This document shows positions 1-8,290 of a DNA stretch of 64,000 nt, one piece after another; position 1 is the first letter of the stretch, and every line of letters begins with the position of its first letter. The stretch is from NCBI GenBank assembly GCA_040772005.1, contig JAXGYZ010000002.1:620001-684000 (forward strand), written 5' to 3'. The DNA is from MWBF01 sp040772005. Its GTDB lineage: Bacteria; Chloroflexota; Anaerolineae; CG2-30-64-16. Both the position numbers and the translations under genes were made by a program. The notes under the pieces are model-generated. The model made no database searches. It saw only the letters and a list, made by a program, of their open reading frames with translations, and had not been told where the DNA came from.

Positions 1-1
1 G

Positions 2-1672
2 CGGTTTGCATCCGAACGTTCGGCTGGGGACCAGTACTGCGACCGGCTCCTGTTCGAGCGGCTGTATCGCCGCACGCTGACGCTCCTGCGGCGGGAGGTT
101 GCGCCCGTACCGCTGGAGGCATTTGCCGCGTTCCTCCTGCGCTGGCAGGGGACCGGGCCGGCGCGGCGCACGGAGCCTGACGCGACCGCCGCGGCGGTCG
201 GGCAGTTGCGCGGTCTGGCGTTGCCGATGGCCGTGTGGGAGCGCGAGGTGCTGCCCGCGCGCGCGGCCCGCTACCGTGCGGCCGCGCTCGACGAGCTGCT
301 GCGCAGCGGCGCGCGCGCATGGGTCTGCGCAGGCGGCGACGCCAAGCGCGCTGGTGGCGCCGCGCAGCGCGCCAACGTGCGCTTCGTCGGTCGCGGGGAG
401 GGCGGGCTGTTCCTGCGCGACTTCCCCGTGGCGCTGCCCGATGCTGGGCTGGCGGACCCGGCCGACCGCGCCGCGGCCGCGATCTTCGGCTACCTCAAGG
501 CGGAAGGCGCGTCGTTCGTGGCGGACCTCGCAGCGGGGCTGGGCCTGACGCCGGCCGCGCTGCGCGGCGGGCTCACGCGGCTGGCGCTGGCCGGGCTGGT
601 CACCGGCGACAGCCTCGCGGCGTTGAGCGCGGTCCTGGATGAACCGGGAGCGTCGCGCGAGCGGCAGACCGGCGAGGGAATGCTCAGCGGGCTGGCCGCA
701 GAACTGGCTGCCCGGCGACCGGGCCGCGGCAGGCGGGGGATGACGCGGCCCACACGCGAGAGCCTGTACGCGGCACAGCGCCGCGTGGAGGCGCGGCTGG
801 CCCCGGATGAGCCGCGCGAGGGCGAAGGGTGGAGCGGGCGCTGGTCGGTCGTGAGCCGGGCCGCGGTGTTCGGGCCGCCGCGCAGCGCCGAAGACCGGGC
901 GGCCGCGCTGGCGCCGCTGCTGCTGGCGCGCTACGGCGTGCTCACGTCCGAGCTGGTCGCACGAAGCGAGAGCGCGTGGGCCTGGCTGGCGGGCGGGGAG
1001 GACAGCCCTGTCCTCCCGCAGCCGGCCGAGGCCGCGCTCGACTGGAATCCGCTGTACATGCAGTTGCAGCGGATGGAGCTGCGCGGGGAGGTGCGCCGGG
1101 GGTACTTCGTGCAGGGGCTGTCGGGCGTGCAGTTCGCACTGCCCGAGGCGGTGGAGGGGCTGCGCGCGAGCCGCGACACGCTGTACGGCGACGAGAGCGT
1201 GACCTGCCTGGTGAGCCTGGACCCGGCGAACCTGTATGGCGGGGAGGCGGGCGGGATAGGGCGCGGGCAGGGCGATCCTGCGACTGGAAGCTGGGGTCCT
1301 TCGACTGGAAGCTGGGGTCCTTTTGCTGCGGACGAGGCTTCAGCTTGGGCACGGTCAGAAACTGGCCCCAGCGAGTTGTCCAATGGGCTGTATCGTTTCG
1401 CAAGGGTGCCTTCGACGCATGTGGTGTTGTGGCGGGGGAGGCCGGTGCTGCTGGCGGAGGACAACGGCGCGCGGCTGACTGCGGCGGGGGTCGGGGAGGG
1501 CGTGCTCAGGGCTGCGCTGCGGGCGTACCTGCAGCGCCCCGGTGCGCCGAAGCGCACGAGCATTGCGATGTGGAACGGCGCGGACGTGCTCGGCAGCGCG
1601 GGCGAACCGCTGCTGCGCGGGCTGGGCGGCTCGCGCACGCCGGTGGGGATCGATGTGTGGTTGGAGGCGTGA
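2..1672 (+). CDS. lhr: Lhr-type ATP-dependent helicase, C-terminal part (5' truncated by window)
   Basis: The reading frame is open from base 2, so the gene begins upstream of the window; only about 556 C-terminal residues are present. The segment carries the Lhr-specific C-terminal region that follows the two RecA-like helicase domains: a DRLLFERLYRRTL stretch, a winged-helix-like part (RYGVLTSELVAR) and the block RRGYFVQGLSGVQFALPEAV typical of large Lhr DNA repair helicases. The motor motifs would lie outside the window. Near residue 427 of the visible part there is a 21-bp exact tandem duplication (1281-1301 and 1302-1322) that encodes two TGSWGP units and lies in a low-complexity insert between DPANLYGG and THVVLWRGRPVLL. 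The gene ends 14 bp before the convergent thioredoxin gene. Family identification is by recognition of conserved blocks; the repair role is family knowledge. Confidence 0.85.
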   Translation, partial: RFASERSAGDQYCDRLLFERLYRRTLTLLRREVAPVPLEAFAAFLLRWQGTGPARRTEPDATAAAVGQLRGLALPMAVWEREVLPARAARYRAAALDELLRSGARAWVCAGGDAKRAGGAAQRANVRFVGRGEGGLFLRDFPVALPDAGLADPADRAAAAIFGYLKAEGASFVADLAAGLGLTPAALRGGLTRLALAGLVTGDSLAALSAVLDEPGASRERQTGEGMLSGLAAELAARRPGRGRRGMTRPTRESLYAAQRRVEARLAPDEPREGEGWSGRWSVVSRAAVFGPPRSAEDRAAALAPLLLARYGVLTSELVARSESAWAWLAGGEDSPVLPQPAEAALDWNPLYMQLQRMELRGEVRRGYFVQGLSGVQFALPEAVEGLRASRDTLYGDESVTCLVSLDPANLYGGEAGGIGRGQGDPATGSWGPSTGSWGPFAADEASAWARSETGPSELSNGLYRFARVPSTHVVLWRGRPVLLAEDNGARLTAAGVGEGVLRAALRAYLQRPGAPKRTSIAMWNGADVLGSAGEPLLRGLGGSRTPVGIDVWLEA

Positions 1673-1686
1673 GAATTCCGTCTCCG

Positions 1687-2478
1687 TCAGCCGGCGGCGC
1701 GGGCGAGCCGCTGGCGCAGCACCTGGGGTGACTGTGCGCCGACAATCTGGTCCACGAGTTGTCCGTTGCGGAAGATGAGCAGGGTCGGGATGCCCTGGAT
1801 GCTGAAGCGCGCGGGCGTGCGCGGGTTCTCGTCCACGTTGAGCTTGGCGACGACCGCACGGCCCGCGAATTCCGCGGCCAACTGCGACACCGCGGGGGCA
1901 ATCATCTTGCACGGCCCGCACCACTCGGCCCAGAAGTCTACGAGGACCGGCAGCGACGTGCCGCGCAGCGTGGCGTCGAATGTGGCGTCAGTGAGGGTGA
2001 TGGGCCGGCCTTCCCCGCGGGGCGCGCCCGCAGGCTCGCGGCGCGGCTCAGCGGGGCGCGGCGGTTCAGCGGGCCGCGCCGGTCCGCCGGATGCGCCGGC
2101 GGGCTGCAACGCAATGCTCGGCCCCGTCGGGGCAGGGGGGCGCGTGCCGCCGCGGGCCAGGTAATCCAGCCAGGCGGCCAGCTCCCGCTCGCCCGCCGTG
2201 CCCGTCCCGCGCTCGACGGTCCTGCCGTCGCGCACGAACACCAGTGCGGGCAGGTGGGTGATGCCGTACTGCCGCGCAACCGCCGGCTCCTCATCCACGT
2301 TGACCCGCGCAATGAGCGCCTTCCCTGAATAGGTCTTCGCCAGCCGCTCCAACACCGGCGCAAGCTGGTCGCACGGCGGGCAGTCGCGGCGCCACAACAC
2401 CAACAACACCGGCAGCCCGGCGTTCAGCACGCGGCCCAGGTTCGCTTCGTTCGTATGAATCGGCGCATCAATCGCCAT
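1687..2478 (-). CDS. tandem-domain thioredoxin
   Basis: A 263-residue protein with two thioredoxin folds. Domain 1 (about residues 5-110) has the active site CPPC in the context LWRRDCPPCDQL. Domain 2 (about 155-263) has the classical WCGPC motif followed by KMIAPAV. Both keep the cis-proline turn (THLPALV and QGIPTLL). They are joined by a Pro/Ala/Gly/Arg-rich linker of about 45 residues. No signal peptide is visible, so it is probably a cytoplasmic thiol-disulfide oxidoreductase. The start is supported by GGAGGG a few bases upstream. It is convergent with the lhr gene. The CPPC site of domain 1 is unusual for a thioredoxin and suggests that the two domains have different redox properties. 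Confidence 0.9.
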   Translation of the reverse strand: MAIDAPIHTNEANLGRVLNAGLPVLLVLWRRDCPPCDQLAPVLERLAKTYSGKALIARVNVDEEPAVARQYGITHLPALVFVRDGRTVERGTGTAGERELAAWLDYLARGGTRPPAPTGPSIALQPAGASGGPARPAEPPRPAEPRREPAGAPRGEGRPITLTDATFDATLRGTSLPVLVDFWAEWCGPCKMIAPAVSQLAAEFAGRAVVAKLNVDENPRTPARFSIQGIPTLLIFRNGQLVDQIVGAQSPQVLRQRLARAAG

Positions 2479-2538
2479 ACCATCCCTCCGTTCGACTTGC
2501 GGCTAGTTTGACGCAGCGGATTTCGCTGCGCTCAGATC

Positions 2539-2586
2539 GGATAAACGGATGGCCGTTCCTCGTCCACATCCTTCATCCGTTTATCC
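2539..2586. repeat. 13-bp inverted repeat overlapping the yfhO stop codon
   Basis: GGATAAACGGATG at 2539-2551 is the exact reverse complement of CATCCGTTTATCC at 2574-2586, with a 22-base loop. The right arm includes the TAA stop of the YfhO gene. It could act as a 3' hairpin for that gene; no T-tract follows on the minus strand, so a factor-independent terminator is not clearly supported. Confidence 0.5.
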
Positions 2587-4950
2587 GTTGCGTCGCCGTG
2601 CCCACACCGCCAGCCCCACAATGCCCAACAGACCGATCGCTGCGGCCACCCATCCGACGCGCCACGGCGCGGGGCTGAAGGTCAATTCGACCTGGTGCTG
2701 GCCCGCGGGCACGGCCACGCCCTGAAACAGGTAGTTCGTGCGCCACGGCTCGCCCGCAGGCGCGCCGTCGATCGTCACGCGCCAGCCAGGATACCAGACC
2801 TGGCTTACGAAGATCAGTGCCGGAGCATCCGCATTGACCGAGAATGACAGGCGGTTGCGGCCTTGCCGGATGTCGCTGACCATGCCGCTGCCGCCCGCGG
2901 GGATCGCCGCGGTGGACGGCGCCTGGATGACCGCGGTCACCGTCGGGTCGAACCCGGCCGCGGTGACCGCCTGGAGCGCGGCGTCGGGCGACGGCTGGAA
3001 CACGATGTCACGGACGATGAACGCGCGGGGGAGCGCCTGCCGGTTCTCGTAGACGTTCAGATCGGGGTCGCCGTCGAAGGCCAGCGCGAACTTGCCCCAG
3101 TCCAGCTCGACATTCTTCTTCGCGATGACGTAGCGCACGTTCAGCAGATCGTAGAGCCGCGTGGAGCGCGAGCCGAGGCTGTTCCAGTAGCGCTCGAAGT
3201 CGGCCAGCACGAGCGGGTTCGCGACCCCGGCCACGTCCTCCAGCCCGTAGAGCAGCGCGGTGTCCGGCTGCCAGAGGGACTCGATCTGCGTCCGGCTGTC
3301 GATGCGGAACGGACCGGGCTGCGCCGCCAGGTAGGCCGCAATCGGCCCCTGTTCGAAGCTCTGCGAGGGGTCCTGGGTGCCGAGGTCCTGGTAAGCGGCG
3401 AGGCTGGCGACATCGAGGAAGATCAGCCCCGCAGCCAGCCAGCCGAGCGTGTTGGCGCGCGGCCAGCCGGAGCGCCACGCGGTCAGCCAAAGCCAGGACG
3501 CCGCGAGCAACCCCGCGAAGGTGATCACCGCGATGAGCGTGATGGAGATGCGGATGACGATGGCCGGGTCGCGGTCCTGGACGAGCAGCAGCGCGAGGTA
3601 GGCCAGCGGGACTGCAACGGCCCAGGCCGCGGCGGTCGCGCGGCCCACCAGCCGCCAGGCGCGGTTGAAGACGGCTGCCGCGGGGCCGCTCAGCGGGCGG
3701 AGCAGGATGTCCAGCCCGAGCGCGGCCAGCCCGGCCAGCGCGAAGTCGGTCAGCAGGACGAACCGGGCCGGCGCGCGGAGCTGGCCGAACCCGGGCAGCA
3801 GCGTCAGCCAGCCGTGCGGGATGGCGTAGATGCCGAGCGCGAGGAGGAAGCTGCCCGCCGCAAGCGCGGCGAGCGCCCAGGTCCGCCGCTCACGGCGCAG
3901 CGCCAGCGCCAGCCCGGCCAGGATCAGCGGCAGGATGCCCAGGTAGCCGATCTCGACGCGCGGCCACGCGCCCCAGTGGAACTGCGGCCCGCGGCCGAAG
4001 AAACCGGGGATCAGCCAGCCGATCCACTGCGCGGGCGACAGGGAATAGCCCGCGGTCTCCGCATAGCTCCAATCCGCGCGGGCCGTCTCGCCCGCGAGCT
4101 GGAGCGAAGGCAGGAGGACCGGCGCGGCCAGCAGCACCGCAACGAGGAAACAGACAGCCAGCGTCAGCAGCGCGGCCGCGCCGCGCGCCTTGACGTCCGG
4201 CTCTGCGCGCGCCAGCCACACCTCGCACGCAGCATAGCAGGCCAGGGCAAGCGCGATGAACAGCGTGGCCTGGATGTGGCCGGCGAGCGTCGCGACGGCC
4301 AGCAGCACGCCGGCGAGCGCAGCCCGGATAAGACGCCGGGTGCCCGGCAACGCTGCGCTGCCGGGCGCGAAGCCAAATGCCCAGAAGACCCAGGGCAGCC
4401 AACTGGCGACCGCGTTGAAATTGAGGTTGCCGAAGTGGGTCACGAACACATCGGAGAACATGAAGGCCAGCGCACCCGCCAGGGCCGCAATGCGCCGCGT
4501 GCGGAGTCCGCGCGCCAGCCAGAGGTACATGCCTGCGCCCGCAAACCAGATGTGCGCGATGCTCAACCCCTGCAGCGCGCTGTAGGGGAACGCGGGCCGG
4601 AGCAGGAAGAGCAGGAGGTTGGGCGGATAGAGGAAGCCGGCCTGGATGTCGCCCACATGGGGCGCGCCGCCGTACAGGTGCGGGTTCCACAGGGGCAGCG
4701 CGCCGTCGGCCAGCGCGGCAGCCGTGAAGCGATACGTTGGATAGAGGAAGGAGACCAGGTCACCGCCATCCGCCGGCATCCAGTTCTGACCGGCCAGGAC
4801 GCGCCAGAAGAAGCCCAGCGTGGCGAGGGCCAGCACGCCCACCGCCAGCAGGTCCCGGTGCCAGGGGGTTGCCAGCCGGCCGCGGCGGTAGGCCGTCCAG
4901 ACGCCTGCCAGCACCGCCAGCCAGAGCACAATCACGAAGAGCCAGCCCAT
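2581..4950 (-). CDS. YfhO-family integral membrane protein
   Basis: A 789-residue polytopic membrane protein. Many hydrophobic segments fill the first ~560 residues, including an N-terminal anchor LFVIVLWLAVLAGVW, and a soluble C-terminal domain of ~200 residues follows before a last TM helix and an RRRNG tail. The motifs WMPADGGDLVSFLYPTY near residue 70, LWNPHLYGGAPHVGDIQAG and the C-terminal VWYPGWRVTIDG and AGQHQVELTFSP blocks are typical of the bacterial YfhO group, which is related to GT-C glycosyltransferases and implicated in cell-wall polymer glycosylation. The longest ORF starts at 5127, but ATG at 4950 follows AAAGGATGAG at SD distance and begins directly with the TM anchor, so it was chosen. 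Substrate is unknown. Confidence 0.82.
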   Translation of the reverse strand: MGWLFVIVLWLAVLAGVWTAYRRGRLATPWHRDLLAVGVLALATLGFFWRVLAGQNWMPADGGDLVSFLYPTYRFTAAALADGALPLWNPHLYGGAPHVGDIQAGFLYPPNLLLFLLRPAFPYSALQGLSIAHIWFAGAGMYLWLARGLRTRRIAALAGALAFMFSDVFVTHFGNLNFNAVASWLPWVFWAFGFAPGSAALPGTRRLIRAALAGVLLAVATLAGHIQATLFIALALACYAACEVWLARAEPDVKARGAAALLTLAVCFLVAVLLAAPVLLPSLQLAGETARADWSYAETAGYSLSPAQWIGWLIPGFFGRGPQFHWGAWPRVEIGYLGILPLILAGLALALRRERRTWALAALAAGSFLLALGIYAIPHGWLTLLPGFGQLRAPARFVLLTDFALAGLAALGLDILLRPLSGPAAAVFNRAWRLVGRATAAAWAVAVPLAYLALLLVQDRDPAIVIRISITLIAVITFAGLLAASWLWLTAWRSGWPRANTLGWLAAGLIFLDVASLAAYQDLGTQDPSQSFEQGPIAAYLAAQPGPFRIDSRTQIESLWQPDTALLYGLEDVAGVANPLVLADFERYWNSLGSRSTRLYDLLNVRYVIAKKNVELDWGKFALAFDGDPDLNVYENRQALPRAFIVRDIVFQPSPDAALQAVTAAGFDPTVTAVIQAPSTAAIPAGGSGMVSDIRQGRNRLSFSVNADAPALIFVSQVWYPGWRVTIDGAPAGEPWRTNYLFQGVAVPAGQHQVELTFSPAPWRVGWVAAAIGLLGIVGLAVWARRRNG

Positions 4951-5034
4951 GTGCTGCTCATCCTTTCGGGGGTCAGGGGTGCGATCTGAGCGGATGATAC
5001 CACAGCCGCGGGGAAAAGCGGAATGGGTTACGGG

Positions 5035-5215
5035 CAGGAATTCCAAATGTAGGCGCACGGCGTCGGTGCAGCCGACGCACGGCATCCTGAGCGGAGGCCC
5101 GCAGGGCCGCAGTCGAAGGATCGCCACGGTGCAGGCGTGCTTCGACTACGTGCGCCGCTGCGCGGCGTCCATCCGCTCAGCATGCTTGCACCCTCGCGCA
5201 CATTTGGAATTCCTG
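5035..5215. mobile_element. MITE-like element, family 1, intact copy
   Basis: A 181-bp element with perfect 16-bp terminal inverted repeats: CAGGAATTCCAAATGT at 5035-5050 and its exact complement at 5200-5215. It is flanked by a 9-bp direct repeat GGTTACGGG (5026-5034 and 5216-5224), the expected target-site duplication. The interior is palindromic and contains the motif pairs CCTGAGCGG / CAGTCGAAGG and CTTCGACT / CCGCTCAG. It encodes no protein. It fills much of the 344-bp gap between the divergent yfhO and ccmC-like genes. A second copy with its own 9-bp duplication lies at 49896-50040. Confidence 0.88.
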
Positions 5216-5234
5216 GGTTACGGGACCGCGGTGT

Positions 5235-5263
5235 TTGTGAGTCCGCGGCATTTCAGGTATGAT
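5235..5263 (+). promoter_or_regulatory. sigma-70-type promoter for the ccmC-like/nnr operon
   Basis: TTGTGA (5235-5240), a 17-bp spacer and TATGAT (5258-5263). The predicted start of transcription is near 5270, about 25 bases before the TTG start codon chosen for the downstream gene. The upstream ATG at 5259 lies inside the -10 box, which argues against it as a start. Confidence 0.6.
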
Positions 5264-5294
5264 GCCAGTCACTCAGATACACGAGGTTCTCCGA

Positions 5295-5948
5295 TTGAAG
5301 CTTGATATCCGCCGCCTCTTCTGGCCGCTCATCGCACTCTGTGCAGCCCTTACGCTCATCGTGCTGGCCGTCATGCCCGCGGAAAAGACCATCGGCCAGG
5401 TCATTAAGATCGTCTATCTGCACGGCGCGCTGAGCCGCGCGGGGATGGTGGGGCTGGTGGCTGCGGGTGTGGCCGCGCTGATCTATTTCGTGGCACGGCG
5501 TCCTGCTGCAGGGGCGTGGGTGGAAGGGCTGCTCTTCAGCGGCTGGGCCTTCTGGACCGCGCATTTCATCGTCAGCATGCCGGCCACCCGGCTGACCTGG
5601 GGACCGTGGATCGCCTGGGGCGAGCCGCGCGTCACGATGACGCTGCAGGTCATCGGCGCGGGCCTGGTCATCATCGTGGTCACGCGCTTGATCGGCAGCC
5701 GGCTGTTCACGGCTGCGGCGGCGCTGCTGTTGGCCGTGGCAGTCGCCTTCATTGCCGGGCAGACGGGCGTCATCCGTCATCCGTTGGACCCCATCGGCGG
5801 CTCACCCTCGACGACGCTGCGCCTGGTGTACCTGTTATTGTTGATTCCCGTCATCGCAGCGATGTTTATGGTGGCCTGGCGACTCAGCGCGAATGTGGCC
5901 GAGCCGCTGGCGGCAGCGTCTCATAAGGAGACCGGGAGGACAGCATGA
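5295..5948 (+). CDS. divergent CcmC/CcsA-like membrane protein
   Basis: A protein of 217 residues with about six hydrophobic segments. Blocks recall the heme-handling cytochrome c assembly family CcmC: KIVYLHGALSRAGMVG resembles the CcmC helix with its conserved His, WGPWIAWGEPRVTMTLQ stands where CcmC has the tryptophan-rich WGTWWxWDxRLT motif, and IRHPLDPI resembles the late His-containing loop. The Trp-rich motif is degraded, so heme binding is uncertain. The start is TTG at 5295 with ACGAGG eight bases upstream; an ATG at 5259 is in frame but sits in the promoter. The stop overlaps the start of the NAD(P)H-hydrate repair gene (ATGA), so the two are translationally coupled. No other cytochrome c maturation gene is in view. 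Confidence 0.6.
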   Translation: MKLDIRRLFWPLIALCAALTLIVLAVMPAEKTIGQVIKIVYLHGALSRAGMVGLVAAGVAALIYFVARRPAAGAWVEGLLFSGWAFWTAHFIVSMPATRLTWGPWIAWGEPRVTMTLQVIGAGLVIIVVTRLIGSRLFTAAAALLLAVAVAFIAGQTGVIRHPLDPIGGSPSTTLRLVYLLLLIPVIAAMFMVAWRLSANVAEPLAAASHKETGRTA

Positions 5949-7765
5949 AACTCGTCAACGTGGCGGAGATGCGCGAGCTGGAGCAGGTCACAGACGCCCG
6001 CGGCCATTCCTACAGCGCGATGATGGCGATGGCCGGGCAGTCCGTGGCCGGCCTTGCCATTACACTGCGCTTGCTCGAACCCGACGAGCATGTGCTCGTG
6101 CTCGTCGGGCCGGGCAACAACGGCGGCGATGGTCTCGTGGCCGCGCGCGCGCTGCTCGACGCAGGCGCGGAGGTGACGGTCTACATCTGGAAGCGCGACG
6201 TCAAGGGGGACGAGAATTTCCGCGTCCTGAAGCGCCGCCGCCGCCGGATCGCCATCCTCTGGGCCGACAATGATCCCGGCTTCGCGAAACTGCGCGAGGA
6301 ACTCCGCCAGGTCGAGCTGGTGATCGATGCGCTGCTCGGCACGGGCGTCACGCGGCCCATCGAGGCGCAACTGGCCGAGCTGCTTGCGGTGGTCAAGGAG
6401 GAGATCGCGGCACAGCGAAACATGGATGAGCTGCCTATGCCGGCGGGGCTATTTGCCGTGCCGCGCTTTCCGCTCATCGAGGCACAGACCTACGGCATGC
6501 CGCTGCCGCGGACCCGCGGGCCGTCGCTCGCAGGGCTGTCCGATGCGCTGTTCGATGAAGACGAGCTGGGCGACGATGGTGAGTATGAGGACGAGGCCGG
6601 GTTCGACGATCCCGACTGGGACCAGCCGTGGGCGGACGACGATGAGATGCTTCCGCCGTGGCCGGAATTGCCGGTCCTGGCCGTGGACTGTCCGAGCGGG
6701 CTCAACTGCGACACCGGCGAGCTCGACCCGGCCGCGCTGGATGCAACGGTGACCGCCACCTTCGGGCTGCCGAAGTGGGGCCAGCTTGAGTATCCGGGCG
6801 CGGGGGCGTGCGGCCTCCTGTCGGTCGTAGACATCGGCATCCCGCCCGAGCCGGTCGAAGCATTGCCTGTTGAGGTGATCGAACCTGCGTATGTGCGGCA
6901 GTGGCTCCCGCAGCGGCTGGCGGATGCGCACAAGGGCACGTTCGGCAAGGCGCTCATCGTGGGCGGCTCGCTGAATTATACGGGCGCGGTCGGGCTGAGC
7001 GCGCGGGCGGCCGGTCGCGCGGGCGCGGGCCTGGTCACGCTGGCAATTCCTCTGCCGCTGCACGCGGCGCTGGCCGGCTGGCTGCCGGAGGCGACGTGGC
7101 TGCCGCTGCCGGGGCCGGAGGGCTGCCACACGGCAGAGGGTGCAGCCAGCCTGCTCGCCCAGGTCCAGGGCTACAGCGCGCTGCTGGTCGGCCCGGGGCT
7201 GACGACGAGCGACGGCGCACGCGCCTTTCTAGACAGGCTGTTCGCAGCCGACGGACTGGATCGGGAAGCCTGGGCCGGCCGGGTGGTGGTCGACGCGGAT
7301 GCGCTCAATCTGCTGGCGCAGGCGGCAGATTGGCCGGCGCGCCTGCCGCACGGCAGCATCCTGACGCCGCATCCGGGCGAGATGGGCCGGCTGACCGGAC
7401 TGACGGCGAGCGAGGTGAACGCGCAACGCATCGAGCACGCCCGGCGCTATGCGGCGGAATGGGGCCATATCGTGCTGCTCAAGGGGCCGCATACGGTGAT
7501 TGCGTCACCGGACGGGCGGACGGCGGTCCTGCCGTTTGCGACGGCAGTGCTGGCAACCGCGGGCAGTGGGGATGTGCTGGCGGGGGCGATTGTGGCGATG
7601 CTGGCCCAGGGCCTGCCTGCGTTCGAAGCGGCCGTGGTGGGGGCCTATCTGCACGGTCACGCAGGGATGATCATCGAGCGTTCGACCGGCCCCGCGGGGA
7701 CAGTGGCCGGTGATCTGCCGGGGCGCTTCCCGGAGGCGCTGGGGCAGCTCCTGGGAGGACGCTAG
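5945..7765 (+). CDS. nnr: bifunctional NAD(P)H-hydrate epimerase / ADP-dependent dehydratase
   Basis: A 606-residue protein. The N-terminal YjeF_N domain (about 1-300) epimerises NAD(P)HX and shows GPGNNGGDGLVAAR and the VDCPSGLNCDTG motif. The C-terminal carbohydrate-kinase-like domain (about 320-606) dehydrates S-NAD(P)HX and shows HKGTFGKALIVGGS, LTPHPGEMGRL, LLKGPHTVI and ATAGSGDVLAG. Between motifs of the epimerase domain, at about residues 155-235, there is an insertion not usual for the family; its second half is strongly acidic (many Asp/Glu, such as DEDELGDDGEYED and DDDEM). It overlaps the preceding gene by four bases (ATGA). It repairs damaged nicotinamide nucleotides in the cytoplasm. 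Confidence 0.95.
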   Translation: MKLVNVAEMRELEQVTDARGHSYSAMMAMAGQSVAGLAITLRLLEPDEHVLVLVGPGNNGGDGLVAARALLDAGAEVTVYIWKRDVKGDENFRVLKRRRRRIAILWADNDPGFAKLREELRQVELVIDALLGTGVTRPIEAQLAELLAVVKEEIAAQRNMDELPMPAGLFAVPRFPLIEAQTYGMPLPRTRGPSLAGLSDALFDEDELGDDGEYEDEAGFDDPDWDQPWADDDEMLPPWPELPVLAVDCPSGLNCDTGELDPAALDATVTATFGLPKWGQLEYPGAGACGLLSVVDIGIPPEPVEALPVEVIEPAYVRQWLPQRLADAHKGTFGKALIVGGSLNYTGAVGLSARAAGRAGAGLVTLAIPLPLHAALAGWLPEATWLPLPGPEGCHTAEGAASLLAQVQGYSALLVGPGLTTSDGARAFLDRLFAADGLDREAWAGRVVVDADALNLLAQAADWPARLPHGSILTPHPGEMGRLTGLTASEVNAQRIEHARRYAAEWGHIVLLKGPHTVIASPDGRTAVLPFATAVLATAGSGDVLAGAIVAMLAQGLPAFEAAVVGAYLHGHAGMIIERSTGPAGTVAGDLPGRFPEALGQLLGGR

Positions 7766-7779
7766 AACCGCATTGGGAA

Positions 7780-7841
7780 GGTTCGTAGTAGGCGCAGGTG
7801 CGCCAAATCAGGCACGGGCGCTAAAGCGCCTACTACAAACC
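7780..7841. repeat. palindromic repeat between convergent genes
   Basis: GGTTCGTAGTAGGCGC at the left and GCGCCTACTACAAACC at the right form a 16-bp inverted repeat with one mismatch, with an inner GGTGCGCC / GGGCGC part. It lies between the convergent nnr gene and the YtxH-like gene and may serve as a bidirectional terminator or be a dispersed intergenic repeat. No other copy was seen in the window. Confidence 0.55.
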
Positions 7842-7857
7842 GATGGATCAGTTCTCC

Positions 7858-8232
7858 TCAGGGTAAGGGTGCGGAAGGTCCCTCGCCGGCCTGGGCGATC
7901 TTGCTCTGCACTTCCTGGACGGCCTGCTGCGCCTTCTTGACGTTATCCGCCAGTACGATCCGGCCACGCTCCTGCACATACTCCACCTGGTCGCGTGTCT
8001 GTCCCGCGAGGTGTTGCGCCTGCAGCCGCGCCTCGCGGGCTGCGTCTTCGGCCTGGCGCTTGGCATCCAGCGCAATCTGCTCGGCCTGGGACTTCAGCCC
8101 GGTGGCCTTCTCCTGCAACTGCCGCCGCGTCTCCTCGCCTGGTGTCGGGGCCAGCAACAACGCTGCAGCCGCACCCGCCAGCGCACCCAACAGGAACCCC
8201 AGGACGAATCCACCATCCTCATTTTCGCTCAT
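7858..8232 (-). CDS. YtxH-like membrane-anchored coiled-coil protein
   Basis: A 124-residue protein. Residues ~8-30 form one Gly/Ala-rich TM helix (VLGFLLGALAGAAAALLLAP) followed at once by TPGEETRRQL, the hallmark of the YtxH general-stress-protein family. The rest is a long charged helix rich in Ala, Gln, Lys and Glu, probably a coiled coil. The start at 8232 follows AGGGAGAG at SD distance; a longer in-frame start at 8259 has no such site. It is likely cotranscribed with the small membrane gene upstream. Function is not known beyond a link of the family to stress. Confidence 0.75.
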   Translation of the reverse strand: MSENEDGGFVLGFLLGALAGAAAALLLAPTPGEETRRQLQEKATGLKSQAEQIALDAKRQAEDAAREARLQAQHLAGQTRDQVEYVQERGRIVLADNVKKAQQAVQEVQSKIAQAGEGPSAPLP

Positions 8233-8290
8233 GGTTGCTCTCCCTTCGTGAACATGCATCGATCAGGAATCAGACCGGCAGGCACGCAGC

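Noticed and set aside
10..25. CCGAACGTTCGG as an SOS box in lhr
   Set aside because: The half-sites CGAAC and GTTCG abut with no 4-base spacer and lie inside the coding sequence, so it does not match the LexA box form.
2863..4989. A 708-codon ORF opposite the YfhO gene
   Set aside because: It lies antisense to a gene with clear family motifs and TM segments; its own translation is a low-complexity Arg/Gly/Gln-rich sequence typical of a GC-rich shadow frame.
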